64,000 nucleotides of DNA from SAR202 cluster bacterium (lineage in GTDB: Bacteria > Chloroflexota > Dehalococcoidia > Lucifugimonadales > UBA2962): contig VFGV01000010.1 in NCBI GenBank assembly GCA_009392275.1, forward strand, positions 1 to 64,000, given 5' to 3'. Below are positions 52,896 to 61,858 of this stretch, piece after piece (position 1 is the stretch's first letter; each line of letters begins with the position of its first letter). Under the pieces are notes generated by a model, which had not been told where the DNA came from, ran no database searches, and saw nothing but the letters and a program-made list of their open reading frames with translations. Position numbers and translations under genes: made by a program.

Positions 52896-54158
52896 CTATA
52901 TCTTATTTACATCACTATTATGATACAAGGATAACACCTCTCTAGCGAGCCCTTCAGAGGTGTGTCTGACAGGATGTTTAACATCCGCTATTGCAGCTTT
53001 TATTATTTTAGCATGCCGTAAATTGGTGCCATCATCAATTACGGGTTCTCCTGCATACCTATTACCCAGATCAATATTTGTGGAGTTTACAAGGGCAAAA
53101 TCGATAATCTCATCATAAGTGTGATTTTGAAGGGCAATAATATGATCAGCAGCGTTGTATCCATCAGTCTCTCCAACCTGGGTTGCCACGTTACAAATAT
53201 ATATTTTAATAGCGTTTGATTCATTAATTGCATCCTTGATGCCTGGAACCATCAAATTAGGCAAAACACTAGTAAATAAACTGCCCGGGCCTAATACAAC
53301 AACGTCAGCATCTAAAATAGCGGCTTTAGCTTCGGGATGCACCATGGGATTTTTCGGTTCTATATAAACATTATCAATAGGCAGAGAAGGTTTTGAAATT
53401 TCAGATTCACCTGAGATCATTGTGCCGTCAGCAAGATTTGCTATTAGGCTTATATTTTCCGTAGTCGCTGGGACAAGGCTTCCCCTAACAGCCAAGACCT
53501 TCCCTGCTTCTGCAAGAGCAGCATCAAAACTACCTGTCACTTCCATCATTGCCACAATGAAAAGATTACCAAAACTATGCCCTTCAAGTCCTTGGCCTTT
53601 ATTAAAACGGTACTGAAACAGATCAGTAACGGTTTTTTCGGCATCGGATAATGCAACTATACAATTCCTGAAATCTCCTGGTGGTAAAATGTCCATCTCT
53701 TTCCTTAACCGGCCTGAGCTTCCTCCGTCATCAGCCACAGTAACAATAGCAGTTATATTGTCAGTATGATTTTTCAAGCCGCGAAGGAGTACTGACAACC
53801 CTGTTCCACCGCCGACAACTACTATCTTTGGACCTCTGCTAGTAGTTTTTCTGGATTTCAAATTTGTCATCAAGTGGTGTATATTTCTTGATTCAAACAT
53901 TAATTTTCCTAACGATTTATATAGTCCATATAAGCAAACTGACAACAGAAACACACCTACAATAATCAGAATCGTGGCCTCGAAGGTAACAGGCAAAACT
54001 TGTGGTGGCCTCAAATCTAATAGTCGACCAAAGACCCAAGCGAGTCCCATAGAAATTATAAAAATACCTCCAGCACCAATTAGCAGCCATCGTTTCACTC
54101 CGATGCCTAAGGACCAAATCTGTATATTTTCCTTAATTAGAAGTTGTAATAATCTCAA
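52896..54158 (-). CDS. yvcK: YvcK/CofD-like protein with two N-terminal membrane helices
   Basis: 420 aa, TTG start. The CofD-like domain begins VVVGGGTGLSVLLRGL (113-128) and continues with VTVADDGGSSGRLR, HSFGNLFIVAMME and VVLGPGSLFTSVLPNL. YvcK binds UDP-GlcNAc in other bacteria and affects carbon use and cell shape. Residues 24-43 and 62-81 are hydrophobic, a two-helix membrane anchor missing from the B. subtilis protein. Preceded by gatB with 44 bases between. Confidence 0.9.
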   Translation of the reverse strand: MRLLQLLIKENIQIWSLGIGVKRWLLIGAGGIFIISMGLAWVFGRLLDLRPPQVLPVTFEATILIIVGVFLLSVCLYGLYKSLGKLMFESRNIHHLMTNLKSRKTTSRGPKIVVVGGGTGLSVLLRGLKNHTDNITAIVTVADDGGSSGRLRKEMDILPPGDFRNCIVALSDAEKTVTDLFQYRFNKGQGLEGHSFGNLFIVAMMEVTGSFDAALAEAGKVLAVRGSLVPATTENISLIANLADGTMISGESEISKPSLPIDNVYIEPKNPMVHPEAKAAILDADVVVLGPGSLFTSVLPNLMVPGIKDAINESNAIKIYICNVATQVGETDGYNAADHIIALQNHTYDEIIDFALVNSTNIDLGNRYAGEPVIDDGTNLRHAKIIKAAIADVKHPVRHTSEGLAREVLSLYHNSDVNKI

Positions 54159-54202
54159 ATTGAATACACTGTGTTACCGAATTTATTAAGACAGATAGTT
54201 CA

Positions 54203-55669
54203 TCACAAGTTTTTTAATCGTTTTACAACAAGTTCTTCAGCTAACTGTGGATTTGCTTTACCTCTAGCCAACTTCATTACTTGCCCAACTAAAAACCTCA
54301 CTGCAGTTTCTTTACCATTTAAAAAGTCTTCCACCGCTTTTTGATTAATTTGAATAGCGTCTTCGACTAAAGCTTCCAGCGTGGTCTCGTCACTTATTTG
54401 CCGCATACCTGACTTTTGTACAATTTTGGCTGGAGTCATTCCGGTATTAAACATGGATTCAAAAACTTCTTTAGCCATTGTAGAGCTTAATGTTTTTGAA
54501 TCGACCATAGATTGCAATTCAATTAAGTCCGCAGGAGGGATCAGAACTGAAGAAATATCTTGAGCTTTTTCGTTGAGTAATCTAGTCATTTCTCCAAGCA
54601 ACCAATTACTCGCAACCTTAGCACTAGATTGCAATATTTCTTTATTGTCGGAACCCGCAGACACCACAGTCTCGAAGTAATCAGCCATTTCCTTTGACAG
54701 AGTCAATTGTTCTGCTTCTTTATCAGAAAGTTTATAGGATTCTTTAAACCTGTTTCGTCGTTCCTGAGGAAGTTCGGGCAAAGATTTTTTCAACTCTACA
54801 ACTTCCGATCTATCAATGTGGAAAGGTGGTATATCAGGCTCTGGAAAATATCTGTAATCATGCGCCTGCTCTTTACTTCTCTGAGAAAACGTTTTACCTT
54901 CTTGGTCAGACCAACCTCTAGTTTCTTGCACTATTCGTTCCCCAGTAGTTTTACAATTTACCTGGCGTTTTTGTTCAAAAGTTAAAGCTTTATGAACAGC
55001 ACGAAAGCTATTCATATTTTTGATCTCGACCTTAGGACCTAATTCGGCATCACCAAACCTCCTGATACTTATATTCGCATCGCACCTGAAACTACCCTCT
55101 TCCATGTTTGCTGTGCTAACTTCCAAATATCTAAGTATTGACCTAAGAGTAGTTAAATAATCGCGTGCTTCATCAGGTGAACGTAAATCTGGCTCGGTTA
55201 CAATTTCCATTAATGGAACCCCAGACCTATTGATGTCAAGAAGACTATAAGACTCATCCATTTCTGATCGATGCATTAATTTAGCGACATCTTCTTCTAA
55301 GTGAACTCTATTAACTCTAACTTTAGTCACTCCATCTGAACCTTCAATCATCAAATATCCATTAGATGCGATCGGCTTGTCAAACTGAGAAATCTGATAC
55401 CCCTTCATTAAGTCAGGGTAGGGATAATTTTTTCTGTCAAATTTACTTTCAGTAGATATATCACATTCTAAGGCGAGTCCAGTGCGAATTACATGCTTGA
55501 TAGCAGAAGTATTAGGTATTGGAAGTGTGCCGGGCATACCGACGCATACAGGACAAATAGTCGTATTTGGCTCCATCTCCTGATATGTGGACATGCAGCT
55601 GCAAAACATCTTGCTATCAGTATTCAGCTGAGAATGCACTTCGAGTCCAATTATTGTTTCATAATCCAT
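54203..55669 (-). CDS. gatB: aspartyl/glutamyl-tRNA amidotransferase subunit B
   Basis: 488 aa from the Met before DYETIIGLEVHSQLNT; an ATG 12 bases upstream (55681) is in frame with MVLN. FCSCMSTY and CPVCVGMPG hold the zinc-site cysteines. DINRSGVPLMEIVTEPDLR and RCDANISIR are catalytic-domain signatures, and the C-terminus carries the YqeY-like tRNA domain. It amidates misacylated tRNA-Gln/Asn with GatA and GatC, which are not in the window. Confidence 0.96.
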   Translation of the reverse strand: MDYETIIGLEVHSQLNTDSKMFCSCMSTYQEMEPNTTICPVCVGMPGTLPIPNTSAIKHVIRTGLALECDISTESKFDRKNYPYPDLMKGYQISQFDKPIASNGYLMIEGSDGVTKVRVNRVHLEEDVAKLMHRSEMDESYSLLDINRSGVPLMEIVTEPDLRSPDEARDYLTTLRSILRYLEVSTANMEEGSFRCDANISIRRFGDAELGPKVEIKNMNSFRAVHKALTFEQKRQVNCKTTGERIVQETRGWSDQEGKTFSQRSKEQAHDYRYFPEPDIPPFHIDRSEVVELKKSLPELPQERRNRFKESYKLSDKEAEQLTLSKEMADYFETVVSAGSDNKEILQSSAKVASNWLLGEMTRLLNEKAQDISSVLIPPADLIELQSMVDSKTLSSTMAKEVFESMFNTGMTPAKIVQKSGMRQISDETTLEALVEDAIQINQKAVEDFLNGKETAVRFLVGQVMKLARGKANPQLAEELVVKRLKNL

Positions 55670-55779
55670 ATTTAACACCATATTATTTTTAGAATAATTT
55701 CTCCACTTACCTTACCACTCACTACGAGTTAAAAAATTTATAACGTTGTAATTAAACATTAGTTATCGATTACACATAA

Positions 55780-56454
55780 TCAACTTCCAGGTCTTAAATC
55801 CTCTAAAGACCAAGCGTCTTTACCTATAAGTGGCACAAATTTACAACTTGTTAACACGTGAATTGAATAATCTTCCACGTTTCTAATAACTCTCATCAAT
55901 TCTTGTGAATCTTGTGAGCCAACCGGGATTACCAATCTACCGTCACTTTTCAATTGGTCAAGAAGAATATTAGGTAATTTAGGAGCTGCAGCCGATACAA
56001 TAATGGCATCATAAGGCCCTCTTTCTTTACATCCCAAATCTGATCCTGCCGGCATAAGATTAACATTGTTACAATTAAGTTCTTGTAATTTAATAGATGC
56101 TTTTGATATCAATTCAGGAACCCTATCTATTGAATCTACATTACGCGATAAACGCGATAAAATAGCAGTTTGATAACCGCTTCCAGTACCTATTTCAAGA
56201 ACATTATCTGATCGACCCAGCATTAACGCTGAAACCATTATGGCAACCATCAGTGGTTGTGATATCGTTTGGCCGTATTCGATGGGTAGCGCAACATCAT
56301 CATAAGCTTGATTACGTGAATTGGAATCTATGAAGTTCTCCCTTGGAACGCTCATCATTGTATTTAAAATGCGATCATCGTGCACTTCTTTACGCAAACT
56401 GCGAAAAAGAAGAGCCTTTCTTTCATTAATACTCGATTCTTTATGACCTTTCAT
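55780..56454 (-). CDS. pcm: protein-L-isoaspartate O-methyltransferase
   Basis: 224 aa. VLEIGTGSGYQTAILSRL is the SAM-binding motif, VPRENFID and QTISQPLMVAIM are substrate-site signatures, and DAIIVSAAAPKLP follows. It methylates isoaspartyl residues in damaged proteins. Divergent from the tetrapyrrole operon across a 157-base gap. Confidence 0.94.
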   Translation of the reverse strand: MKGHKESSINERKALLFRSLRKEVHDDRILNTMMSVPRENFIDSNSRNQAYDDVALPIEYGQTISQPLMVAIMVSALMLGRSDNVLEIGTGSGYQTAILSRLSRNVDSIDRVPELISKASIKLQELNCNNVNLMPAGSDLGCKERGPYDAIIVSAAAPKLPNILLDQLKSDGRLVIPVGSQDSQELMRVIRNVEDYSIHVLTSCKFVPLIGKDAWSLEDLRPGS

Positions 56455-56517
56455 AGTTCATTCAATGCCTAATATTTTAATCAGCCGTTATACGTGATTC
56501 AGCGCTATACATAGGCG

Positions 56518-56546
56518 TTGACCGGCCGTAAATACCATGTTACTGT
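56518..56546 (+). promoter_or_regulatory. candidate promoter of the tetrapyrrole operon
   Basis: TTGACC (56518-56523) and TACTGT (56541-56546) are 17 bases apart in the divergent gap before the precorrin-2 dehydrogenase gene, with a leader of about 60 bases. The match is fair. Confidence 0.4.
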
Positions 56547-56611
56547 ATCATTGCTAACAGCTGTTGCATACACCATGACTATTTAGCTCAAAGGCACCCA
56601 GCACGACTACC

Positions 56612-57331
56612 ATGAAAAAACCAAAACGACATGTATATTATCCTATATATCTTGACTTAAAAGACCGTAAAACAGTAATAATCGGAGGCGGAGAAAAAAC
56701 TGTCAAAAAAGTATTGTCTCTGATAGAAACTCAAACTCAAATTGTTGTAATTGCTAGTAACCCTGTGAATGAGCTCTGCAAACTTGCTAATAAAAATCAA
56801 ATCTCCATAATAAATCGATCTTATAAACATGGAGACCTTAAAGATGCATTTATGGTAATAGTTATGGACACTTCAGATTCGTCAATAAATCATGCAGTAA
56901 ATCGAGAAGCATCTGAAAGAAATATAGTATGCAACGTCGAAGATGTTACTAATTTGTGTACTTTTATTACTCCTGCCATAGTTAGGCGTGGTGATGTCAC
57001 TGTAGCAATATCTACCTCAGGAACTAGTCCAGCTCTAGCACGTAAATTTAGAGAGGTACTGTCTGGTACAAGTCCAATAAATAACACCCACTCCATTATG
57101 GAATTTGCTGATCTTACAGAAATATTATCGGATACCCGAAAAGAACTAATGGACAAAAAAATCAAACTTAATCTTGACCATTTTCAAGCCTGTATTACTG
57201 ATGAATTAGTAGATTTAGTGCAAGAAGGCAAAAAAGATCAGGCTAGAAAAACTCTTATGAAAAATTTACTGAAGGGAACATCCTGTAATTGTGCTCCGGA
57301 ATTTTGCCAAATGCTGGCAGATATGTCCTGA
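56612..57331 (+). CDS. precorrin-2 dehydrogenase / sirohaem synthase N-terminal type (Met8-like)
   Basis: 239 aa. VIIGGGEKTVKKVLSL is the NAD-binding loop and TFITPAIVRRGDVTVAISTSGTSP is the Met8/CysG N-domain signature (in part). It oxidises precorrin-2 to sirohydrochlorin and may insert iron. The C-terminal 18 residues carry three cysteines (225, 227 and 232; SCNCAPEFC) beyond the core domain. It lies 29 bases before hemC. Confidence 0.9.
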   Translation: MKKPKRHVYYPIYLDLKDRKTVIIGGGEKTVKKVLSLIETQTQIVVIASNPVNELCKLANKNQISIINRSYKHGDLKDAFMVIVMDTSDSSINHAVNREASERNIVCNVEDVTNLCTFITPAIVRRGDVTVAISTSGTSPALARKFREVLSGTSPINNTHSIMEFADLTEILSDTRKELMDKKIKLNLDHFQACITDELVDLVQEGKKDQARKTLMKNLLKGTSCNCAPEFCQMLADMS

Positions 57332-57360
57332 TACAAAATACGTACACTATAATTATCCTT

Positions 57361-58278
57361 ATGAATTTATCTAATACTAAGGATCAAACCCTTAGAGTAG
57401 GCACCCGTTCAAGCCAACTAGCTACTGCTCAAGTGGATGAGTTTATATCAATTTTGTCTAAGCATTCACCAGAAGTAAAGATTTCAATGATCCCAATAAA
57501 AACAGAGGGAGATATTAAGAAGGATATACCGCTGTCTGAAATGAACCGAGGTATGTTTGTCAGAGAAATCGAACAAGCTCTGATTTCAAAGCGCATTGAC
57601 GTTGCGGTCCATAGTGCTAAAGACATACCGCCAAATAGCCATCCTGAACTACGTATATCCGCGATGTTAAAACGAGCTGATCCTCGCGACACTATTGTAA
57701 ATAAATGGAAGTTACCCCTCACTGCAATACCTGATGGCGCAATTATTGGTACCAGTAGTCCGAGAAGATCAGCTTTTATCAGTGTCAATAGACCACAACT
57801 AGTAGTTAAGTCTATTAGAGGCAATGTAGACACTCGGGTAAAAAAAATTGGCAAAGGTTATGATGGCATTATAATTGCAGCTGCTGGGCTTGAAAGATTA
57901 AGAATGATTGAAATTGTTGATCAGTTTTTAGATATAGAAACATTTATTCCAGATGCCGGACAAGGCGCTATTGCAATCCAAACACGCATGGAAGATGAAT
58001 ACACAAGCAAAATAGTTTCAAAAGTGAATCACTTCGCAACATTTGTATGTGTAACAGCTGAACGCTCATTTATGCGAGCTCTTGGCGGAAACTGTAACTC
58101 TCCACATGCTTCATACGCTGAAATAAATAAAAACCTAATCAAAATTACTGGGTTGGTTTCGTCATATGACGGGAAAAAGCAATGTAAAGAAACAATATAT
58201 GGCAATATAAATACCCCAGAACAAACCGGTTCTGATTTAGCTGACAAGCTTATAGGCATCGGCGCATTGAACATATAA
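57361..58278 (+). CDS. hemC: hydroxymethylbilane synthase (porphobilinogen deaminase)
   Basis: 305 aa from the ATG at 57361; an upstream in-frame start would overlap the previous gene. RVGTRSSQLATAQVDEF opens the protein, HSAKDIP is the catalytic Asp loop, GTSSPRRSAF and IRGNVDTR bind substrate, and LGGNCNSPH carries the cofactor-bearing cysteine. It polymerises four porphobilinogens. cobA-hemD follows 11 bases later. Confidence 0.95.
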   Translation: MNLSNTKDQTLRVGTRSSQLATAQVDEFISILSKHSPEVKISMIPIKTEGDIKKDIPLSEMNRGMFVREIEQALISKRIDVAVHSAKDIPPNSHPELRISAMLKRADPRDTIVNKWKLPLTAIPDGAIIGTSSPRRSAFISVNRPQLVVKSIRGNVDTRVKKIGKGYDGIIIAAAGLERLRMIEIVDQFLDIETFIPDAGQGAIAIQTRMEDEYTSKIVSKVNHFATFVCVTAERSFMRALGGNCNSPHASYAEINKNLIKITGLVSSYDGKKQCKETIYGNINTPEQTGSDLADKLIGIGALNI

Positions 58279-58289
58279 GGATTCTGATT

Positions 58290-59801
58290 ATGAAAAAATC
58301 TTATGGAGAGGTATATCTGGTAGGTTGTGGCCCCGGCGATCCAGAGTTACTCACTCTTAAAGGACTAAGATTACTTAAAGAAGCTGACTTTGTTATTCAT
58401 GATCGACTAATAAACCCTCGTATTTTAGATTTCACGAAACAAAACGCTGAAATCATTGATGTAGGTAAAGATTCCAACTCGGCAAATATACAACAAGAGA
58501 AGATACATCAAATCATCATCGAAAAAGCAAAAATGGGTAAGAAAGTAATAAGACTTAAGGGTGGTGATCCTTTCCTGTTTGGAAGAGGTGGAGAAGAATC
58601 CGAAATATTACGAAAGAATAATATACCTTTTCAAGTGGTCCCAGGAGTTACTTCAGCAATAGCAGCACCCTCATACGCAGGAATACCAGTAACACACCGA
58701 AGGGTTGCATCTAGTGTCACTTTCGTCTCTGGAAATGAGGATATTAGCAAACTAAATTCAAATATTAACTGGAACGCCATAGGTAATACAGGTGGAACTA
58801 TTGTTGTACTTATGGGTAGGAATAAACTCAATCAAATTACCAATAAGTTAATAAAAGCAGGACTTAGATCAGACACGCCATCAGCGCTAATCAGGTGGGG
58901 TTCAGAGCCTCACCAAACAACTATTACTGGAACTATCGAAAATATATCAAGAAAGGCAGATGCTAAGGAATTATTACCTCCTGTGGCTCTAGTTATTGGG
59001 GATGTGGTAAATTTACGAAAAGAATTAAACTGGTTCGAAACTTTGCCTTTGTTTGGCAAACGTATCCTTGTCACTCGAACACGAACTCAAGCATCTAAAC
59101 TATCATCACTATTAGCTCAAGAAGGTGCAATTCCAATTGAACTGCCAACAATAGAAATTGTACCTACAAACATCAAAACACTTCAGAATCAAATTAGGAA
59201 TATAAATGAATTTTCTTGGATAGTATTCACTAGTTCAAATGCCGTGGATATATTTTTTGAATCATTGCTGAACTTAGGTTTTGATTCCAGAAAATTATAT
59301 GACATAAAAATTGCTGCTATCGGACCCGTCACCAAATTAAGTTTAGGAAAATACGGAATACAAAATGTCATCATGCCAAAACTGTTTAATACAGAGGCCC
59401 TTGGAAAATTACTAATAAAAGAAGTAGTACAAAACCAAAATATTTTACTACCTAGATCTAAGTTAGGTCTTGAAGGTTTCACAGCCAAGCTACGATCAGC
59501 GGGAAAGCAGGTTGAAGAGATAAGTTTATATGAGACGATAATACCAAAGAGATCTAAAGAGTTATCACTGGGAATCTTTCAAGATGGTATAGATATAGCT
59601 ACTTTCACCAGCTCTTCTAGCGTTCATGGTCTTATTGAAACACTAGGTGGAAGCAATCAGCTCAAAGATGTTAGCATAGCCTGCATAGGCCCAGTTACCG
59701 AAGCAGCAATTAAAAAAATAGGCCTAGTATCCGATATACTAGCCCAAGAAAGTACTATTGAAAGTTTAGTAGAAGCGATTAAAGCACATTTCACTGAGTA
59801 A
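58290..59801 (+). CDS. fused uroporphyrinogen-III C-methyltransferase and uroporphyrinogen-III synthase
   Basis: 503 aa. Residues 1-about 245 are a CobA/SUMT domain (VGCGPGDPELLTLKGLRLL, VIRLKGGDPFLFGRGGEE, VPGVTSAIAAP). From about 255, after PLFGKRILVTRTRTQASK, a HemD domain follows, with VFTSSNAVDIFFE and FTSSSSVHGLIETL. One chain thus closes the ring and methylates it, at the branch to haem and sirohaem. Such fusions are common in Gram-positive-type operons. It follows hemC by 11 bases and precedes hemB by 6. Confidence 0.93.
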   Translation: MKKSYGEVYLVGCGPGDPELLTLKGLRLLKEADFVIHDRLINPRILDFTKQNAEIIDVGKDSNSANIQQEKIHQIIIEKAKMGKKVIRLKGGDPFLFGRGGEESEILRKNNIPFQVVPGVTSAIAAPSYAGIPVTHRRVASSVTFVSGNEDISKLNSNINWNAIGNTGGTIVVLMGRNKLNQITNKLIKAGLRSDTPSALIRWGSEPHQTTITGTIENISRKADAKELLPPVALVIGDVVNLRKELNWFETLPLFGKRILVTRTRTQASKLSSLLAQEGAIPIELPTIEIVPTNIKTLQNQIRNINEFSWIVFTSSNAVDIFFESLLNLGFDSRKLYDIKIAAIGPVTKLSLGKYGIQNVIMPKLFNTEALGKLLIKEVVQNQNILLPRSKLGLEGFTAKLRSAGKQVEEISLYETIIPKRSKELSLGIFQDGIDIATFTSSSSVHGLIETLGGSNQLKDVSIACIGPVTEAAIKKIGLVSDILAQESTIESLVEAIKAHFTE

Positions 59802-59807
59802 AGATTT

Positions 59808-60791
59808 ATGTCAACATATCCAAACCGTCGCATGCGCAGAAAAAGAAATAATGCCGCGATTCGAAAGATTACACGTGAAACATCACTATCTGTTAATGAT
59901 TTTATTTATCCCATTTTCGTAACTTATGGTAAAAGAGTTCAAGATAATATAGAAGCTATGCCAGGTATAAATCGAGTGTCAATTGACAATCTCAAAAAAG
60001 AGGTCGATCAAATATGTGATCTGGGAATACAGGCAATCATTTTGTTTGGCATCCCTGAAGTGAAAGACTCAGTTGGCTCAAACTCATATAACCCCAATGG
60101 GATAATACAATTAGCAATAAAAGAAATACGTAAGACCAGACCAGATATTTTGATTATAACTGACGTTTGTATGTGTGAATACACTGACCATGGACATTGC
60201 GGTATCACTGAAAATGGGTCAGTAAATAATGATAAAACTCTGGACATATTAGCAAAAATTTCGACCAGTCATGTTGAGGCAGGATCAGATATAGTTGCCC
60301 CATCAGCAATGATGGATGGTCAGGTATCAGCAATAAGGTCATCATTAGATCAAAATGGATATGTGGATTCACTGATAATGGCATATTCAGCAAAATATGC
60401 TTCAGGATTTTATGGTCCATTTAGAGAAGCTGCTATGTCAGCGCCGTCATATGGAGACAGGCAAAGTTACCAATTAGACAAAGCAAACATTCGCGAAGCC
60501 ATGGAGGAAATACGACTAGATGTAGAAGAGGGAGCAGACATTATCATGGTAAAACCTGCATTATCTTATTTAGATGTCATTTCAGCAGCCAGAAATGGAT
60601 TTTCGCTTCCTATCGCATCATATAACGTTAGTGGGGAATACAGCATGATTAAAGCAGCAGCTCAGAACGGATGGATAGACGAAAAGCGAATAGCATTAGA
60701 GATACTAACATCTATCAAACGAGCTGGTGCGGATATGATCATAACCTATTATGCTAAAGAAGCGGCAAAGTGGCTATCAAAAACTAATTAA
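59808..60791 (+). CDS. hemB: delta-aminolevulinic acid dehydratase (porphobilinogen synthase)
   Basis: 327 aa. DVCMCEYTDHGHCG holds the cysteines of the zinc site, and the two Schiff-base lysines are in YSAKYASGFYGPFREA and MVKPALSYLD. It joins two 5-aminolevulinates into porphobilinogen, feeding hemC. Ends 8 bases inside the convergent sodX gene. No hemA or hemL is nearby. Confidence 0.96.
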   Translation: MSTYPNRRMRRKRNNAAIRKITRETSLSVNDFIYPIFVTYGKRVQDNIEAMPGINRVSIDNLKKEVDQICDLGIQAIILFGIPEVKDSVGSNSYNPNGIIQLAIKEIRKTRPDILIITDVCMCEYTDHGHCGITENGSVNNDKTLDILAKISTSHVEAGSDIVAPSAMMDGQVSAIRSSLDQNGYVDSLIMAYSAKYASGFYGPFREAAMSAPSYGDRQSYQLDKANIREAMEEIRLDVEEGADIIMVKPALSYLDVISAARNGFSLPIASYNVSGEYSMIKAAAQNGWIDEKRIALEILTSIKRAGADMIITYYAKEAAKWLSKTN

Positions 60792-61257
60792 AACTTTTGC
60801 CCATACGGTTGAGCGGCCATAACCGAAACCAAGCTCTACCTTTCACTAAATTGACATTAATTGACCCGTATATACGACTGTCAATACTGAATTCAGTGTT
60901 ATCTCCAAGTACAAATAATTCCCCCAATCCTACCTTCCATTGTTGTATAGTTTGATTTGAAGATTCGATATTGTCTTCATACTTCCGTATATGTTTACCA
61001 TTTACAATAATCGATGGCCCCCTCACCTGCACCAAATCAGTTTCGATTGCAATTACCCTCTTGATTGTCCTCTTATCCGAGTGGCTAGTTTGTATGACCA
61101 CAACGTCGCCTGGCATATAATTCGATATGAAAACAGATTGTTTTTCATATAAAAAATATTCTCCTGGTGACAAGTTCGGAGCCATGCTGAAATTATTTAT
61201 ACGAATTATTCCAATAAACAATTTACTAAATACGAATGCAAAAAGTCTTATTAACAC
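60784..61257 (-). CDS. sodX: nickel-type superoxide dismutase maturation protease (S26 signal peptidase family)
   Basis: 157 aa, GTG start. One N-terminal hydrophobic anchor is followed by the Ser-Lys dyad: Ser24 in NNFSMAP and Lys66 in IKRVIA. VLGDN and SIDSR (about 117-128) are the S26 box E. Short signal-peptidase-like proteins of this type are encoded next to sodN and cleave its leader so that the nickel hook is exposed; sodN is divergent at 126 bases. A TATAAT-like sequence ends 6 bases before the GTG, so a leaderless transcript is possible. Confidence 0.88.
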   Translation of the reverse strand: MLIRLFAFVFSKLFIGIIRINNFSMAPNLSPGEYFLYEKQSVFISNYMPGDVVVIQTSHSDKRTIKRVIAIETDLVQVRGPSIIVNGKHIRKYEDNIESSNQTIQQWKVGLGELFVLGDNTEFSIDSRIYGSINVNLVKGRAWFRLWPLNRMGKSFN

Positions 61258-61382
61258 AAGTGAATTATACGATTAATTGGCTTTATAAATATAAATTCAG
61301 TTTAATAGTACTTAAGCATTGATCAGCATATAATTTTACTGATAGGGTTTAAAAAGACAAAAATATTGAGGAGGCGATTTTG

Positions 61383-61856
61383 ATGAAATTTCAATCGATA
61401 ATCAAAAATTTATCTTTAGTTGCAGATGTTGACGCGCATTGTGATATACCGTGCGGTATATATGACCCCATCGTAGCTAAGATTGCAGCACAAACAGTAC
61501 TAAAAATGGCAGTTAGACTTGAGGCAGTGGATTTCCAAGGCGGACCGAGCAGCGTTGATGTGCCGAATAGTGTCGTAAGGTTCGTACAAGTTAAAGAAGA
61601 GCATGCTCAAAAAGTTAAAGAGGAACTGAATATTCTATGGGCTGATTATTTTAAGCCCGAACATTTAGATAAATATCCGAATTTACATGAGCTTTTCTGG
61701 AATGCAAATAAACTTGCAGGTGCAAACAAACAAAGTGTAAGCTCTGATTCTGCTAAAAAGCTTGTGGAATCGGTTGATGAGATAGCAACAATATTCTGGG
61801 CTACAAAGGGTGTTGATTACAACGATCCTTTGGCAGATATTAGGTTCGGATCTTAA
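61383..61856 (+). CDS. sodN: nickel superoxide dismutase
   Basis: 157 aa from the ATG at 61383, with GAGGAGG 8 bases upstream. Residues 19-29 are HCDIPCGIYDP, the nickel hook: His19, Cys20 and Cys24 become His1, Cys2 and Cys6 after cleavage of an 18-residue leader ending DVDA. The rest is the four-helix bundle with a hexameric fold in known members. It removes superoxide. Nickel rather than iron or manganese dependence fits open-ocean life. Divergent sodX would process it; a 2-base gap separates it from the convergent MFS gene. Confidence 0.96.
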   Translation: MKFQSIIKNLSLVADVDAHCDIPCGIYDPIVAKIAAQTVLKMAVRLEAVDFQGGPSSVDVPNSVVRFVQVKEEHAQKVKEELNILWADYFKPEHLDKYPNLHELFWNANKLAGANKQSVSSDSAKKLVESVDEIATIFWATKGVDYNDPLADIRFGS

Positions 61857-61858
61857 GC

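Noticed and set aside
57289-57360. Extended N-terminus of HemC from an earlier in-frame start
   Set aside because: It would overlap the previous gene by 43 bases and adds residues not found in HemC; the ATG at 57361 fits the family start.
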